Shown: one piece after another, positions 1 through 7,883 of the stretch
Layout of the letters: each line of letters starts with the position of its first letter
How positions within the stretch are numbered: the stretch's first letter is position 1
Assembly: GCF_008698235.1 (NCBI RefSeq)
Contig: NZ_PEBH01000003.1
Span: 54,776-118,775, forward strand
Length of the DNA stretch: 64,000 nucleotides
From: Bifidobacterium rousetti
Lineage (GTDB): Bacteria > Actinomycetota > Actinomycetes > Actinomycetales > Bifidobacteriaceae
Direction of reading: 5' to 3'
Made by a program: the position numbers and the translations under genes
The notes under the pieces: generated by a model
Databases searched by the model: none
What the model was told of the DNA's origin: nothing
The model's input: the letters and a program-made list of their open reading frames with translations, nothing else

Positions 1-126
1 GTGCACTGCGGCTCAGCAGGATATTTTTTTTTTTCAATCAGGAGGCGGCAGACGAGGTGGGAGACCCGCCCCGGGGGACCGGGGAGGTGTAAAGCGACAA
101 GGCCACCGGCCCCGTGGGACGATCCT
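1..126. other. Left edge of window, no gene recognised
   Basis: Beyond the poly-G run I see no convincing coding signal. The stretch contains a T11 run (24-34) and short G/C runs. The minus frame reached with 16 G is open to the edge but has no recognisable family features. Confidence 0.4.
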
Positions 127-672
127 TCAAAGCGCCCCCCCCCCCCCCCCCACGCCATACATGCACAGGCGATCGTCATCGAAGAACCGCTCCTCGAATT
201 CATCCAATCCGACGACATCGGCGATAGCGGCGACACGCATCGCCTCGCCCCATGCATCCAACCGGAAGGAGTCCTCGAGATACTGCACCACCGGCACCGC
301 CTCCATGCCGACGGGCAGGACGATCAGGAACGCATCGGCACGGTCGCACAATTGCCCAAGCGCACGCCCGGCGTCATGCTTGACCGAGCACGACAGGCAG
401 CAGTCGTCCACAGGCAACGTCTCCGACTCGCCGATCCGGACGCCATCCACACCCGCGTACGAGACGCTGCGCACGAGAACGATCCCAGATTCGGCGGCTT
501 CGTCCGGACGCACGTCGTAGACGATGGAACATGCCGATGGATGCGAGTCGACCAGCGAGAAGACCGCCGCATCAAGACTCAGCCTGTCGGCGCCGGTGAG
601 CAACACCACCGGAGTGGAGCCTTCGGCGTTTCTGGCCTCATTTTCCCTATATCCCAACGACGGATGAATCAT
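127..672 (-). CDS. COG0523 (CobW-like) zinc-chaperone-like protein, truncated at a poly-G tract
   Basis: The 181 residues resemble the N-terminal part of actinobacterial COG0523 proteins that accompany zinc-independent ribosomal protein genes. Visible traits are an opening strand PVVLLTGAD without an intact P-loop, a cysteine cluster CCLSC at about residues 91-95 (the family CxCC-type metal site), and a GLDEFEERFFDDD block near 155-167. The frame then enters a 17-G run and stops after GGGGGAL, so the C-terminal CobW domain is missing. I chose the ATG at 672 because AAAGGA lies 8 nt upstream; a GTG at 687 is possible. It diverges from rpmB across a Zur-box-like palindrome, which points to zinc-starvation expression. 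It may be phase-variable, a pseudogene, or cut by an assembly artefact at the contig edge. With 16 G the frame stays open to base 1, but that extension does not look like the family. Confidence 0.6.
   Translation of the reverse strand: MIHPSLGYRENEARNAEGSTPVVLLTGADRLSLDAAVFSLVDSHPSACSIVYDVRPDEAAESGIVLVRSVSYAGVDGVRIGESETLPVDDCCLSCSVKHDAGRALGQLCDRADAFLIVLPVGMEAVPVVQYLEDSFRLDAWGEAMRVAAIADVVGLDEFEERFFDDDRLCMYGVGGGGGAL
135..151. repeat. 17-nt poly-C/poly-G homopolymer inside a gene
   Basis: Seventeen consecutive C on the plus strand (G on the coding strand) lie at the 3' end of the COG0523-like gene. Counts of 16, 17 and 18 give three different C-termini. A T11 run follows at 24-34. Such tracts slip during replication and can switch genes on and off, but poly-G is also a common short-read contig-end artefact. 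Confidence 0.8.
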
Positions 673-699
673 GCGCTTTCCTTTCACGACACACGTTTA

Positions 700-734
700 T
701 TGATAACGATTATCATTATGGTACACTCGTGGAC
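700..734 (+). promoter_or_regulatory. Zur-box-like operator overlapping the rpmB promoter
   Basis: TGATAACGATTATCA at 701-715 is an inverted repeat with 6-bp arms and a 3-bp centre, similar to actinobacterial Zur boxes. It overlaps a likely -35 TTGATA (700-705). A -10-like TACACT (722-727) follows after a 16-bp spacer. The predicted start point falls on or next to the ATG at 735, so a repressor bound here would block RNA polymerase directly. The same palindrome lies 29 bp upstream of the divergent COG0523-like gene. Confidence 0.65.
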
Positions 735-983
735 ATGCCCAAACAATGTCAACTGCTGGGCACGCATGCCTCCACAGGCAACACCGTGTCCCATTCGCAT
801 AGGAAAACCCGCAGAACCTTCAGCCCGAACCTGCAATCCAAGCGGTATTGGGTTCCCTCACAGGGGCGCTACGTCACACTGACGGTCAGCGCGAAAGGCA
901 TGAAGACCATCGACCGCATCGGCATCGAAGCGGCCCTGACACGCATCGAACGCCGCGCGTCACACGCATCACACGGACGCTGA
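735..983 (+). CDS. rpmB: Zinc-independent ribosomal protein L28
   Basis: This 82-residue L28 carries the family core [12 protein letters not shown], followed by a SPNLQ block and a conserved [18 protein letters not shown] segment. It has only one cysteine, so it lacks the paired CxxC sites of zinc-binding L28 and belongs to the paralogues used when zinc is scarce. The ATG at 735 fits homologues. A GTG at 729 is in frame, but neither has a Shine-Dalgarno sequence and the predicted transcription start is at about 734-735, so the message may be leaderless. It is the first gene of a run of zinc-free ribosomal proteins behind a Zur-like operator. Confidence 0.9.
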   Translation: MPKQCQLLGTHASTGNTVSHSHRKTRRTFSPNLQSKRYWVPSQGRYVTLTVSAKGMKTIDRIGIEAALTRIERRASHASHGR

Positions 984-1044
984 ACCCGCGACGGCAAACA
1001 ACCGACAACCGCGTCCGCAGAACCACACCAACGAAAGCGACATC

Positions 1045-1215
1045 ATGTCCAGCAAATCATCGGAAATCAGACCGGTCATCACCCTCAGATCCACGGCGGG
1101 GACCGGCTTCACCTACACCACCCGCAAAAACCGACGCAACACGCCGGACCGACTCGAACTGTTGAAGTTCGATCCGGTGGTGCGCAGGCGAGTCGTCTTC
1201 CGGGAAACCCGATAA
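1045..1215 (+). CDS. rpmG: Zinc-independent ribosomal protein L33
   Basis: This short gene (56 residues) matches L33: [20 protein letters not shown] followed by [24 protein letters not shown]. There are no cysteines, whereas zinc-binding L33 has two CxxC pairs, so this is the zinc-free version. It lies 61 nt after rpmB in the same direction and probably shares its Zur-controlled transcript. A weak purine stretch precedes the ATG. Confidence 0.9.
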   Translation: MSSKSSEIRPVITLRSTAGTGFTYTTRKNRRNTPDRLELLKFDPVVRRRVVFRETR

Positions 1216-1250
1216 GAAGACCCCATCCCGTCTCCATATCCACCACGCCG

Positions 1251-1389
1251 TCGTTTCTTAGGCAGATTCTGCGTTTCCTAGGCACATCCGCCGTGGAACG
1301 TATACGCAAAACCGCACGAATACAGACATCGGTCGTGCGTGACACGACGGCAAGGTGCCTAAGTAACGAAAAATCTGCCTAAGAAATGA
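1251..1389. repeat. Inverted repeat with four copies of a TTTCTTAGGCA-like motif
   Basis: Two 35-bp arms (1251-1285 and 1355-1389) are inverted copies matching at 30 of 35 positions. Each arm contains two direct copies of the motif, about 20 bp apart, near 1253, 1273, 1356 and 1376; the outer pair read TTTCTTAGGCA and its complement. The centre (1286-1354) is unrelated. The array occupies most of the 201-bp gap between rpmG and rpsN. It could be an operator, a long RNA stem, or a small mobile-element remnant. Confidence 0.7.
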
Positions 1390-1416
1390 ATCCGCCCATT
1401 CCCGAGGAGCATCACA

Positions 1417-1722
1417 GTGGCCAAAACCAGCAAAATCAACCGACAACTGCAACGCGAGCGCATGGTCGCCAAGTTCGCGGAGCGACGCGCGCAGTACAAG
1501 CACGACAGCGTCGACCCGCACCTGACGGCCAAGGAACGCGCCGAGGCGATGCGCAAGCTACACGCCCTGCCGCGTGACGCCAGCCCCACCAGACTGCGCA
1601 ACCGCGATTCCATCGACGGCCGCCCCCGCGGCTTCAACCGCAAATTCGGGCTGTCGCGCATCAACCTGCGCGAAAAGGCGCACAAGGGCGAACTGCCCGG
1701 CGTCACCAAATCCAGCTGGTGA
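1417..1722 (+). CDS. rpsN: Zinc-independent 30S ribosomal protein S14
   Basis: The product has 101 residues, the length of the long, zinc-free S14 class (zinc-binding S14 has about 61 residues and CxxC pairs). It starts [17 protein letters not shown] and ends with the typical [17 protein letters not shown] and PGVTKSSW segments. The start is GTG, with GAGGAG 7 nt upstream. It follows rpmG after a gap filled by a repeat array and precedes rpmE. Confidence 0.93.
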   Translation: MAKTSKINRQLQRERMVAKFAERRAQYKHDSVDPHLTAKERAEAMRKLHALPRDASPTRLRNRDSIDGRPRGFNRKFGLSRINLREKAHKGELPGVTKSSW

Positions 1723-1795
1723 CCCGCCGCACGACCGCGAGCGAAGGCTCGCCCGGCAGCTTCGGATACACCAGCACAACAACGAAAGATATGAC

Positions 1796-2053
1796 ATGAA
1801 ACAGGGAATCCATCCCATATATGATCACGTGGTCTTCTACGACCGCTCCGCCGACAAGTATTTCCTCACGCGCTCCACACTGGCGGCCAAGGCGGCCAGC
1901 CTGCCCACCATCGAGTGGGAGGACGGCAACACCTATCCGCTGGTGAACGTGGAGGTCTCCAGGTACAGCCATCCGTTCTACACCGGCAGGAACGTCGTGC
2001 TCGACACGGCAGGACAGGTGCAGAAATTCAACGCACGGTACGGACGGAAATAA
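1796..2053 (+). CDS. rpmE2: Ribosomal protein L31 type B (zinc-independent)
   Basis: This 85-residue protein matches L31 type [20 protein letters not shown], then [20 protein letters not shown] and QKFNARYG near the end. It lacks the cysteine motif of zinc-binding L31 and has the extra central segment of the B form. It lies 73 nt after rpsN in the zinc-starvation cluster. Confidence 0.95.
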   Translation: MKQGIHPIYDHVVFYDRSADKYFLTRSTLAAKAASLPTIEWEDGNTYPLVNVEVSRYSHPFYTGRNVVLDTAGQVQKFNARYGRK

Positions 2054-2085
2054 CCGCATCCACCACCAACCCAATAGGAACACAT

Positions 2086-2208
2086 ATGAAAGTCAAGGCA
2101 TCGATTCGCTCGCTGGCGCGCAAGGACGGCTCCGTCATCGTGCGCAGGCGCGGGCATCTGTACGTCATCAACAAGAAGAACCCCCGATGGAAAGCGAGGC
2201 AAGGCTGA
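2086..2208 (+). CDS. rpmJ: Zinc-independent ribosomal protein L36
   Basis: Forty residues start [10 protein letters not shown] and end with the typical zinc-free L36 tail [14 protein letters not shown]. No cysteines are present. The stop codon overlaps the next start as TGATG, so rpmJ and rpmF are translationally coupled. The gene was found from its sequence and context. Confidence 0.93.
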   Translation: MKVKASIRSLARKDGSVIVRRRGHLYVINKKNPRWKARQG

Positions 2209-2375
2209 TGGCACTGCCGAAAGCAAGGAAGTCACGCGCGAACACGCGCACACGCCGATCCCAGTGGAAGGCGCAGGCACCGCAGCTCGCCACGGTGATG
2301 ACCCCCGAAGGCGAAACGGTACAGGTTCCGCAGAACCTCGCCCCAGCCGTGCGCAAAGGATACGTGAAACCGTAA
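2208..2375 (+). CDS. rpmF: Zinc-independent ribosomal protein L32
   Basis: The product (55 residues) opens [20 protein letters not shown], the conserved L32 N-terminus. The usual C-terminal CxxC zinc fingers are replaced by a cysteine-free segment ending LAPAVRKGYVKP. I placed the start at the ATG that overlaps the rpmJ stop; an upstream in-frame ATG would add seven residues within rpmJ. It is the sixth zinc-free ribosomal protein in the cluster. Confidence 0.9.
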   Translation: MALPKARKSRANTRTRRSQWKAQAPQLATVMTPEGETVQVPQNLAPAVRKGYVKP

Positions 2376-2463
2376 GGGCAAAGCCTCGTCCACACGGTTT
2401 GCCGCAACAACACCAATCAGAGAAATCAAAGAACCAGGGAAACAAGTAGAAAGAAGGACCGAC

Positions 2464-4131
2464 ATGACCGATCAGAACACCAGTCAGCCCGGCCCCAACA
2501 CCAACCACAACACCAGCCACAACATCCAGACGGACACCACCTCGGCCGTCGACGGGACCGCCCGCCGCAACGGCACGGTCAACGTCATCGTCGCGTTCAT
2601 CGTCGGCGCGCTGCTCGCCGGGCTCATCGCGGGAGCCGTGGCGTTCCTGCGGCCGAACGAGGCATCCTCGAACGGCGCCGGAGGTAACGCGACCGCAGCG
2701 TCGGCCGGTGCCAAGGACTCCTGCGACACGACATTCACCGTGGTCGCCTCGGTGAATCAGTGGGGTTCGCTTGCCGAGCAACTCGGCGGCTCTTGTGCCG
2801 AAGTCACCTCGCTGATCAACTCGACCTCCGCCGATCCGCACGACTATGAGGCGACCGCCGCCGACCTGGCCAAGCTCGCCAAGGCCGATGTGGTCGTGCT
2901 CAACGGCGCCGGCTACGATGGCTGGGCGGAGAAGGCGCAGCTGGACAAGAACAGGCAGCGCATCGTCAACGTGGGCGACCTCATGGGCATCACCGCGACC
3001 GAGGAGCACTCCCACGAGCATGAGGAAGGCGGCGAAGGCGAGGAGGGTCATCACCACCATCACCACGGCTCCACGAACCCCCACGTGTGGTTCAGCCCCG
3101 AAGCCGTGCTGAAGGCCGCTGAGGCGATCAACGACGCCTACGTCGCCGAGGCCGGAGAGAACTCGAAAACCGCCGCCACCGTGCAGCGTCACTTCAACGA
3201 GTGGAACGGCGAATACGCCGAATTCGTCGCGCTGGTGAACAAGGGCCGCGCCGCGGGAGTCGAGCGCAACTACGTGGCGACCGAGTCGATCATCAGCTAC
3301 CTGCTCGATTACATCGGCGCGACCGACAAGACCCCCGAAACCTACACCAACGCGATGAACAGCGAGGCCGAGCCCTCCGCGGCCGACCTGAAGAGCGCGA
3401 TGGACACCGTGGCCGGCGACGACGTGGACATCCTCGTCGTCAACCCGCAGGAGATGGGTGGCTTCGCCAAGAAGCTCAACGAAGCCGCGATCTCCAGCAA
3501 CAAGACAATCATCTCCGCCACCGAGCAGCTGCCCGAGAACCAGAAGACGCTGCTCGGATGGCTCACCCTGATCGCCAAGCAGGCGCTGGCGACCGATACC
3601 ACGAACGGCTTCTTCCTCACGCAGGACGTCAAGGACCGCACCCTGTCCGATTACGAGGGCGAATGGCAGTCGGTGTACCCGTTCCTCAAGGACGGCACGC
3701 TCGACACGGTGATGGAAGCGAAGGCCAAGAAGGGCGACATGACCGCCGAGGAGTACAAGCAGTACTACGACACCGGATACAAGACCGACGTAGAGAAGAT
3801 CGTCATCAAGGGCAACCAGATGAGCTTCACCCGCGGCGGCAAGACCGCGACCGCGACCTACAAGTACGACGGATTCAGGATCCTCGACTACGCGAAGGGC
3901 AACCGCGGCGTGCGCTTCCTGTTCACCGCCACCGGCGATGTGCCCGAGGGCGCGCCGAAGGTCGTGCAGTTCTCCGACCACGGTATCGCCCCGGGCAAGA
4001 CCGCCCACTTCCACATCTTCATGGGTGACTCCTCGCAGGAGGAGACCCTGAAGGAGATGGACAACTGGCCCACCTACTACCCGGCGTCGATAAGCGGCAA
4101 GGAGATCGCCACCGAGATCCTGGCGCACTGA
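2464..4131 (+). CDS. ZnuA-ZinT fusion, membrane-anchored zinc-binding protein (AdcA-like)
   Basis: This 555-residue protein captures zinc outside the cell. A hydrophilic N-terminal tail is followed by one membrane segment at about 41-62 with no lipobox. A ZnuA-type domain spans about 88-375, with likely zinc ligands in DPHDYE (124-129) and NPHVW (205-209). A His/Glu-rich loop sits between them (about 182-201, with six consecutive His at 196-201). A ZinT domain covers about 390-555, from YEGEWQSVYPF to the HFHIFMG ligand motif at 515-521. The ZnuA+ZinT order matches AdcA of streptococci. No partner permease or ATPase is adjacent, so the transporter core must be elsewhere. It lies 88 nt after rpmF and probably belongs to the same zinc-starvation unit. 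Confidence 0.93.
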   Translation: MTDQNTSQPGPNTNHNTSHNIQTDTTSAVDGTARRNGTVNVIVAFIVGALLAGLIAGAVAFLRPNEASSNGAGGNATAASAGAKDSCDTTFTVVASVNQWGSLAEQLGGSCAEVTSLINSTSADPHDYEATAADLAKLAKADVVVLNGAGYDGWAEKAQLDKNRQRIVNVGDLMGITATEEHSHEHEEGGEGEEGHHHHHHGSTNPHVWFSPEAVLKAAEAINDAYVAEAGENSKTAATVQRHFNEWNGEYAEFVALVNKGRAAGVERNYVATESIISYLLDYIGATDKTPETYTNAMNSEAEPSAADLKSAMDTVAGDDVDILVVNPQEMGGFAKKLNEAAISSNKTIISATEQLPENQKTLLGWLTLIAKQALATDTTNGFFLTQDVKDRTLSDYEGEWQSVYPFLKDGTLDTVMEAKAKKGDMTAEEYKQYYDTGYKTDVEKIVIKGNQMSFTRGGKTATATYKYDGFRILDYAKGNRGVRFLFTATGDVPEGAPKVVQFSDHGIAPGKTAHFHIFMGDSSQEETLKEMDNWPTYYPASISGKEIATEILAH

Positions 4132-4168
4132 GCGGTTCGATACCACGCCCCGCCCCACCATTCCCTCA

Positions 4169-4218
4169 AGCGTCAGGAATTCTCGAGAATTCCCCATATC
4201 CCGAGATTTCCTGACGCT
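4169..4218. repeat. REP-like palindrome, family A
   Basis: A 50-bp imperfect palindrome has outer arms AGCGTCAGGAA / TTCCTGACGCT and an internal part containing CCCCATATCCCGAGA. The same design recurs at 29722-29773. It lies 37 bp after the zinc-binding protein gene. Confidence 0.7.
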
Positions 4219-4262
4219 GATCCGACTTCACCGTCGGAAAATCTCGAAATCATCCCAATCAT

Positions 4263-4307
4263 CGAGAAAAACCGTCGCTGAGATTATCCCAGCGACGGTT
4301 TTTCTCG
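4263..4307. terminator. Bidirectional terminator between convergent genes
   Basis: A perfect 18-bp inverted repeat (4263-4280 and 4290-4307) has a 9-nt loop. The A5/T5 runs lie within the stem, so it could end transcription from both sides, between the zinc-binding protein gene and the convergent Fur-family gene. The GCGACGGTTTTTCTCG arm recurs at 29663, so it also belongs to the repeat family. Confidence 0.65.
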
Positions 4308-4331
4308 TGAAACCGTTCGATCGGAAGTCGG

Positions 4332-4760
4332 TCAGAGGCCGGGAGCGGAGGACCGCTGGGTCTGCTGGCACTCGGGGCAGAGGCCGAAGACCTCCAAGGT
4401 GTGGCTTTCGACGGTGAAACCGTGGCCCTCGGCCACCTTGCGCAGCCATGCCTCGCTCGGTGGGTCGATCTCCACGGTACGGCCGCACTTGCGGCACACC
4501 AGATGGTGGTGATGGCCGTCGTCGCCGCACAGGCGGAACAGCTGCTGGCCGTCAAGGCGGATCGTGTCGGCGGCGCCGGAGTCGGCGAGCGCGTTGAGCT
4601 GCCGGTACACGGTGGCCAGTCCGATCCGCAAGCCCGAATCCTCGAGCCGACGATGCAGGTCCTGCGCGGAGATGAACTCGTCGCAGTCGGCGAGCGCGGC
4701 GCGGATCGCGTCCTTCTGTTTGGTCTGACGTTCGATGTGTTCAACCATGCGAACCGTCAC
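4332..4760 (-). CDS. zur: Fur-family zinc uptake regulator (probable Zur)
   Basis: This 142-residue winged-helix repressor of the Fur family has an N-terminal HTH region (about 15-75), a HHHH metal-site motif (83-86), and the structural zinc cysteines CRKC (89-92) and CPEC (128-131). Its neighbour is a zinc-starvation gene cluster with a Zur-like operator, so Zur is the best assignment within Fur/Zur/PerR; sequence alone does not prove metal specificity. The GTG start overlaps the purK stop as GTGA; an ATG at 4748 would remove four residues. It is therefore the last gene of a purE-purK-zur operon. Confidence 0.8.
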   Translation of the reverse strand: MTVRMVEHIERQTKQKDAIRAALADCDEFISAQDLHRRLEDSGLRIGLATVYRQLNALADSGAADTIRLDGQQLFRLCGDDGHHHHLVCRKCGRTVEIDPPSEAWLRKVAEGHGFTVESHTLEVFGLCPECQQTQRSSAPGL

Positions 4761-6016
4761 GCCTCTTTTCCGGACGCCCCGGCGGATGCCCCGGCACCAT
4801 CGGCGGCCTGACCGGCGGACACGGGCTGCACGAACGGGCGCGCGTAGGCTTGAAGATCATCCCAGCAGCCGGTGGCCTCGAGCTCGGCGACCGTGCGGGC
4901 GGTGTCGTCGGTGAGCACGGTGATGTGGCCCATCTTGCGGTTGTGACGCAGCTGCGCCTTGCCGTAGTCGTGCACGTTCCACTCAGGGTGCGTGGCGATC
5001 TGCGCGCGCGTCGGCAGGACGTGCTGGCCGAGCACGTTGACCATGACGGCCGGGCTCAGCAGCTTCGGCTGGATGAGCGGCCATCCGGCGATGCCGCGGA
5101 TGTGCGCGTCGAACTGGTCGATCGAGCACGCCTCGATGGTGTAGTGGCCGGAGTTGTGCGGGCGCGGCGCGAGCTCGTTGACGATCACGCGGTTGTCTTT
5201 GGTGACGAACAGCTCGATGGCAAGTGTGCCGGCCAGTTCGAAGCCCTTCGCGAGCGCCAGCGCCATCTCGTGCGCGGTCCTCGCGATTTCGGGCGAGACC
5301 TCGGCCGGGGCGATCGTCATGTGCAGGATGTTGTTGCGGTGGTCGTTGCGCACGATCGGGAAGGTGACGTAGTCCTTGCCGTTGCCGGACACGAGGATCG
5401 ACGCCTCGAACGCGAAGTCGACGAATCCCTCGAGGATGGACGGCGGGAAACCGCCGCCGCGATCGCCGCGGGCGCGGATCTTCTCCAGATCCATGTCGTT
5501 CCTGAGCACATGCTGGCCGTGTCCGTCGTAGCCGCCGGAGCGGGTCTTCAGCACGCACGGGTAGTGGAGGTCGTCGATGGCGGCCTCGAGCTCATCGAAG
5601 TCGTTGACCTCGCGCCACGGGGCGGTCTCGATGCCGTGCTTGTTGATGAACGTCTTCTCGTTGATGCGGTCCTGCGTGACGCGCAGCAGGTCGGTGCCCT
5701 GCGGGGCGGCGACCAGATGACGCACCTCGTCGATCGATTCGGCGTCGACGTTCTCGAACTCGTAGGTCAGGACGTCGGACTTCTCGGCGAGATCGTGGAT
5801 GGCGGTCTTGTCGTCGTATTCGCCGACGACCTGGAAGTCGGCGACCTGCGCGGTCGGGCAGTCCGGGGTGGGGTCGAGCACGCCGATACGGAAGCCCATG
5901 TACTTGGCGGACAGCGCCATCATGCGGCCGAGCTGGCCACCTCCGATGATGCCGATCGTCGCGCCCGGCTGGAGCATCTGCGTGGCGCCGTGGGTTTCCT
6001 CAAACAAGCTGGGCAT
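4757..6016 (-). CDS. purK: N5-carboxyaminoimidazole ribonucleotide synthase
   Basis: PurK makes N5-CAIR from AIR, ATP and bicarbonate in purine synthesis. The 419 residues show the nucleotide-binding opening [18 protein letters not shown], an ATP-grasp central region ([15 protein letters not shown], then SILEGFVDF), and [18 protein letters not shown] near 280-297. The start overlaps purE by 17 nt and the stop overlaps the zur start. A short Ala/Gly-rich tail follows the conserved domain and is probably disordered. Confidence 0.96.
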   Translation of the reverse strand: MPSLFEETHGATQMLQPGATIGIIGGGQLGRMMALSAKYMGFRIGVLDPTPDCPTAQVADFQVVGEYDDKTAIHDLAEKSDVLTYEFENVDAESIDEVRHLVAAPQGTDLLRVTQDRINEKTFINKHGIETAPWREVNDFDELEAAIDDLHYPCVLKTRSGGYDGHGQHVLRNDMDLEKIRARGDRGGGFPPSILEGFVDFAFEASILVSGNGKDYVTFPIVRNDHRNNILHMTIAPAEVSPEIARTAHEMALALAKGFELAGTLAIELFVTKDNRVIVNELAPRPHNSGHYTIEACSIDQFDAHIRGIAGWPLIQPKLLSPAVMVNVLGQHVLPTRAQIATHPEWNVHDYGKAQLRHNRKMGHITVLTDDTARTVAELEATGCWDDLQAYARPFVQPVSAGQAADGAGASAGASGKEA

Positions 6017-6497
6017 TGGATTCGGCCACCTTCTCCTTGAGTTCGTTGCGGTAGTCCTCGAGCTTGGCGGCGAGCCCCTCGTCGAACGCGGAGAGCATCT
6101 GCACTGCCAAGAGACCGGCGTTGGTGGCGCCGGAGTTGCCGACGGCGGTGGTGGCGACCGGGATGCCGCCGGGCATCTGCACGATGGAGAGCAGGGAGTC
6201 CCAGCCGGACAACGCGTGGGAACGCACCGGCACGCCGATGACGGGCAGGGTGGTCTGCGCGGCGATCATGCCGGGCAGGTGGGCGGAGCCGCCGGCTCCG
6301 GCGATGATGACCTTGAGGCCGTTGGCGCGGGCGTTGTGCGCGAAGTCGGCCATGAGCTCCGGCGTACGATGCGCGGAGATCACCTGCTTGAAGTAGGCGA
6401 CTCCGAACTGGTCGAGGATGTCACAGGCGCGCTTCATGGTCTCCCAGTCACTGGAAGAGCCCATGACGACGGCGACTTCGGGCTTGGTGTCCGTCAT
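6000..6497 (-). CDS. purE: N5-CAIR mutase
   Basis: PurE (165 residues) converts N5-CAIR to CAIR. The signature [14 protein letters not shown] is at the N-terminus, SAHRTPE at about 42-48, and a [13 protein letters not shown] loop follows. I chose the second ATG (6497): GGAGG lies 8 nt upstream of it but only 2 nt upstream of the first ATG (6503). It is the first gene of the purE-purK-zur operon. Confidence 0.96.
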   Translation of the reverse strand: MTDTKPEVAVVMGSSSDWETMKRACDILDQFGVAYFKQVISAHRTPELMADFAHNARANGLKVIIAGAGGSAHLPGMIAAQTTLPVIGVPVRSHALSGWDSLLSIVQMPGGIPVATTAVGNSGATNAGLLAVQMLSAFDEGLAAKLEDYRNELKEKVAESNAQLV

Positions 6498-6567
6498 TAT
6501 CATTACCTCCGCGTTATTGAGAATACGGTCTTACTGTACTCCTCTATGCGGTCCGGGCGGAAGCGTC

Positions 6568-7560
6568 CTACAGGATGATCGCGACCTTGCCGAACAGATC
6601 GCCGCCGGCAACGCGCGCGAACGCCCCGGGCGCGGATTCGAGGCCCGTGAAGGTCGAGTCGATGACCGGGTGCAGGTCGGCGTGCTCGACGAAGCGCAGG
6701 AGGCGGGCGAAGTCCTCGCGCGAGCCCATCGTGTTGCCCTGCACGCGGATGTCCTGGAAGAACACGCGGGTCAGTTCGGCGCCGGGCTGGTCGCCGGTGG
6801 TCGCCCCGCACACGGCGATCACGCCGCCGGGGCGAACGGACTTCACCGAATGCGACCATGTGGCGGCGCCGACCGATTCGATGACGGCGTCGACCTTGCG
6901 CGGCAGCCGCGCGCCCGTCTCGAACGCGGCGTCGGCGCCGAGCGCGAGCGACTTCTCGCGCTTGTCCGCGGAACGCGAGGTGACGAACACCTCGAGGCCG
7001 GCGGCGTGCGCGAGCTGGATCGCCGCGGTGGAGACGCCGCCGCCCGCGCCCTGCACGAGGATCGTGTCGCCGGGTTTGACGCCTGCGGCGGTGAAGACGA
7101 GCGAGTAGGCGGTCAGCCAGCTGGTGCCGAGCGCGGCGGCCTCGGCCATGGTGAGGTTCTCTGGCTTGGCGAAGACGTTGGCGCTGGGCACCTGCGTCCC
7201 CTCGGCCATCGTGCCGGCGTACTTCTCCGACAGGATCGTGCGACGCTCCCCCGGCATGACGCCGGCGCCGTCGGTGCCGACGAACGTGTAGAGCACGACC
7301 TCGCTGCCGGCCTTGAGCCCGTGTCGCACGGGGATGTCTTCGTCGAGGACACCGGCCGCGTCGGTGCCGAGGATCATCGGGGTCTGTTCGACGGCGAGGC
7401 CCACGCCCTTGAGGCTCCACAGGTCGTGGTGGTTGACGGTCACGGCCTTGACCGAGACCGTGGACCAGTACGGTCTGGGTTCGGGGGCTGGCATATCGCC
7501 CACGGCGAGTGCGGAGAGCGGGTTGTCGTTGTCCACGGTGGCGGCGTATACGGCCTTCAT
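6568..7560 (-). CDS. Zinc-type MDR alcohol dehydrogenase / quinone oxidoreductase family protein
   Basis: The 330 residues show a GroES-like N-terminal domain (VTVNHHDLWSLKG, then GTDAAGVL near 68-75) and a Rossmann domain with VQGAGGGVSTAAIQLA, typical of NAD(P)H-dependent quinone oxidoreductases and related MDR enzymes. The structural zinc cysteines of classical alcohol dehydrogenases are absent. The substrate is unknown. The ATG at 7560 is supported by AAAGGAA upstream; longer in-frame starts have no support. It is transcribed away from the DXS-like gene. Confidence 0.85.
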   Translation of the reverse strand: MKAVYAATVDNDNPLSALAVGDMPAPEPRPYWSTVSVKAVTVNHHDLWSLKGVGLAVEQTPMILGTDAAGVLDEDIPVRHGLKAGSEVVLYTFVGTDGAGVMPGERRTILSEKYAGTMAEGTQVPSANVFAKPENLTMAEAAALGTSWLTAYSLVFTAAGVKPGDTILVQGAGGGVSTAAIQLAHAAGLEVFVTSRSADKREKSLALGADAAFETGARLPRKVDAVIESVGAATWSHSVKSVRPGGVIAVCGATTGDQPGAELTRVFFQDIRVQGNTMGSREDFARLLRFVEHADLHPVIDSTFTGLESAPGAFARVAGGDLFGKVAIIL

Positions 7561-7883
7561 CGGCGTTCCTTTCGTTCGGGTGCGTTCGGCTTGCCCTTCG
7601 ATCGCGCGGCGGATCGGCATGTCCGCACACGGGACGGCATGGGGCGCGGCTCCGACGCGCGGCGCGACTTCGGTGCCGCACCTTGCCGTTTCATTGTCTC
7701 ACGACTGATCGCGATGCCGTGGGAGGGGCCGTTTCGATCCATATAGCCATACAGACTCCGGGCGCATGACGGGTGCATATACGGAGATGTTGGGCGCATG
7801 TCGCGTGGGAGATGCGCCTTCGGAAGTGGAACGTCTAGGCTGTTCCGTCGGCAGGACAATCGAGAGGAAGGGCGCGCGTAGGT
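7561..7883. other. Divergent intergenic region, no gene
   Basis: This stretch separates the divergent oxidoreductase and DXS-like genes and must hold both promoters. I see repeated GGGCGCATG words (near 7758 and 7792) and an inverted repeat GGAAC/GTTCC (about 7828-7846), but no promoter I would defend. Confidence 0.35.

Noticed and set aside
672-687. GTG start at 687 for the COG0523-like gene
   Set aside because: The ATG at 672 has AAAGGA at good spacing, while the GTG has no upstream ribosome site.
1-882. 293-codon plus-strand frame at the left edge
   Set aside because: It runs across the divergent promoter and opposite the COG0523-like gene; the protein has no recognisable features.
1978-4197. 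739-codon open frame antisense to the zinc-binding protein gene
   Set aside because: It mirrors the GC-biased third positions of the real gene, has no family features and no ribosome site.
6497-6503. First ATG (6503) as purE start
   Set aside because: GGAGG would be only 2 nt away; the second ATG has 8-nt spacing.
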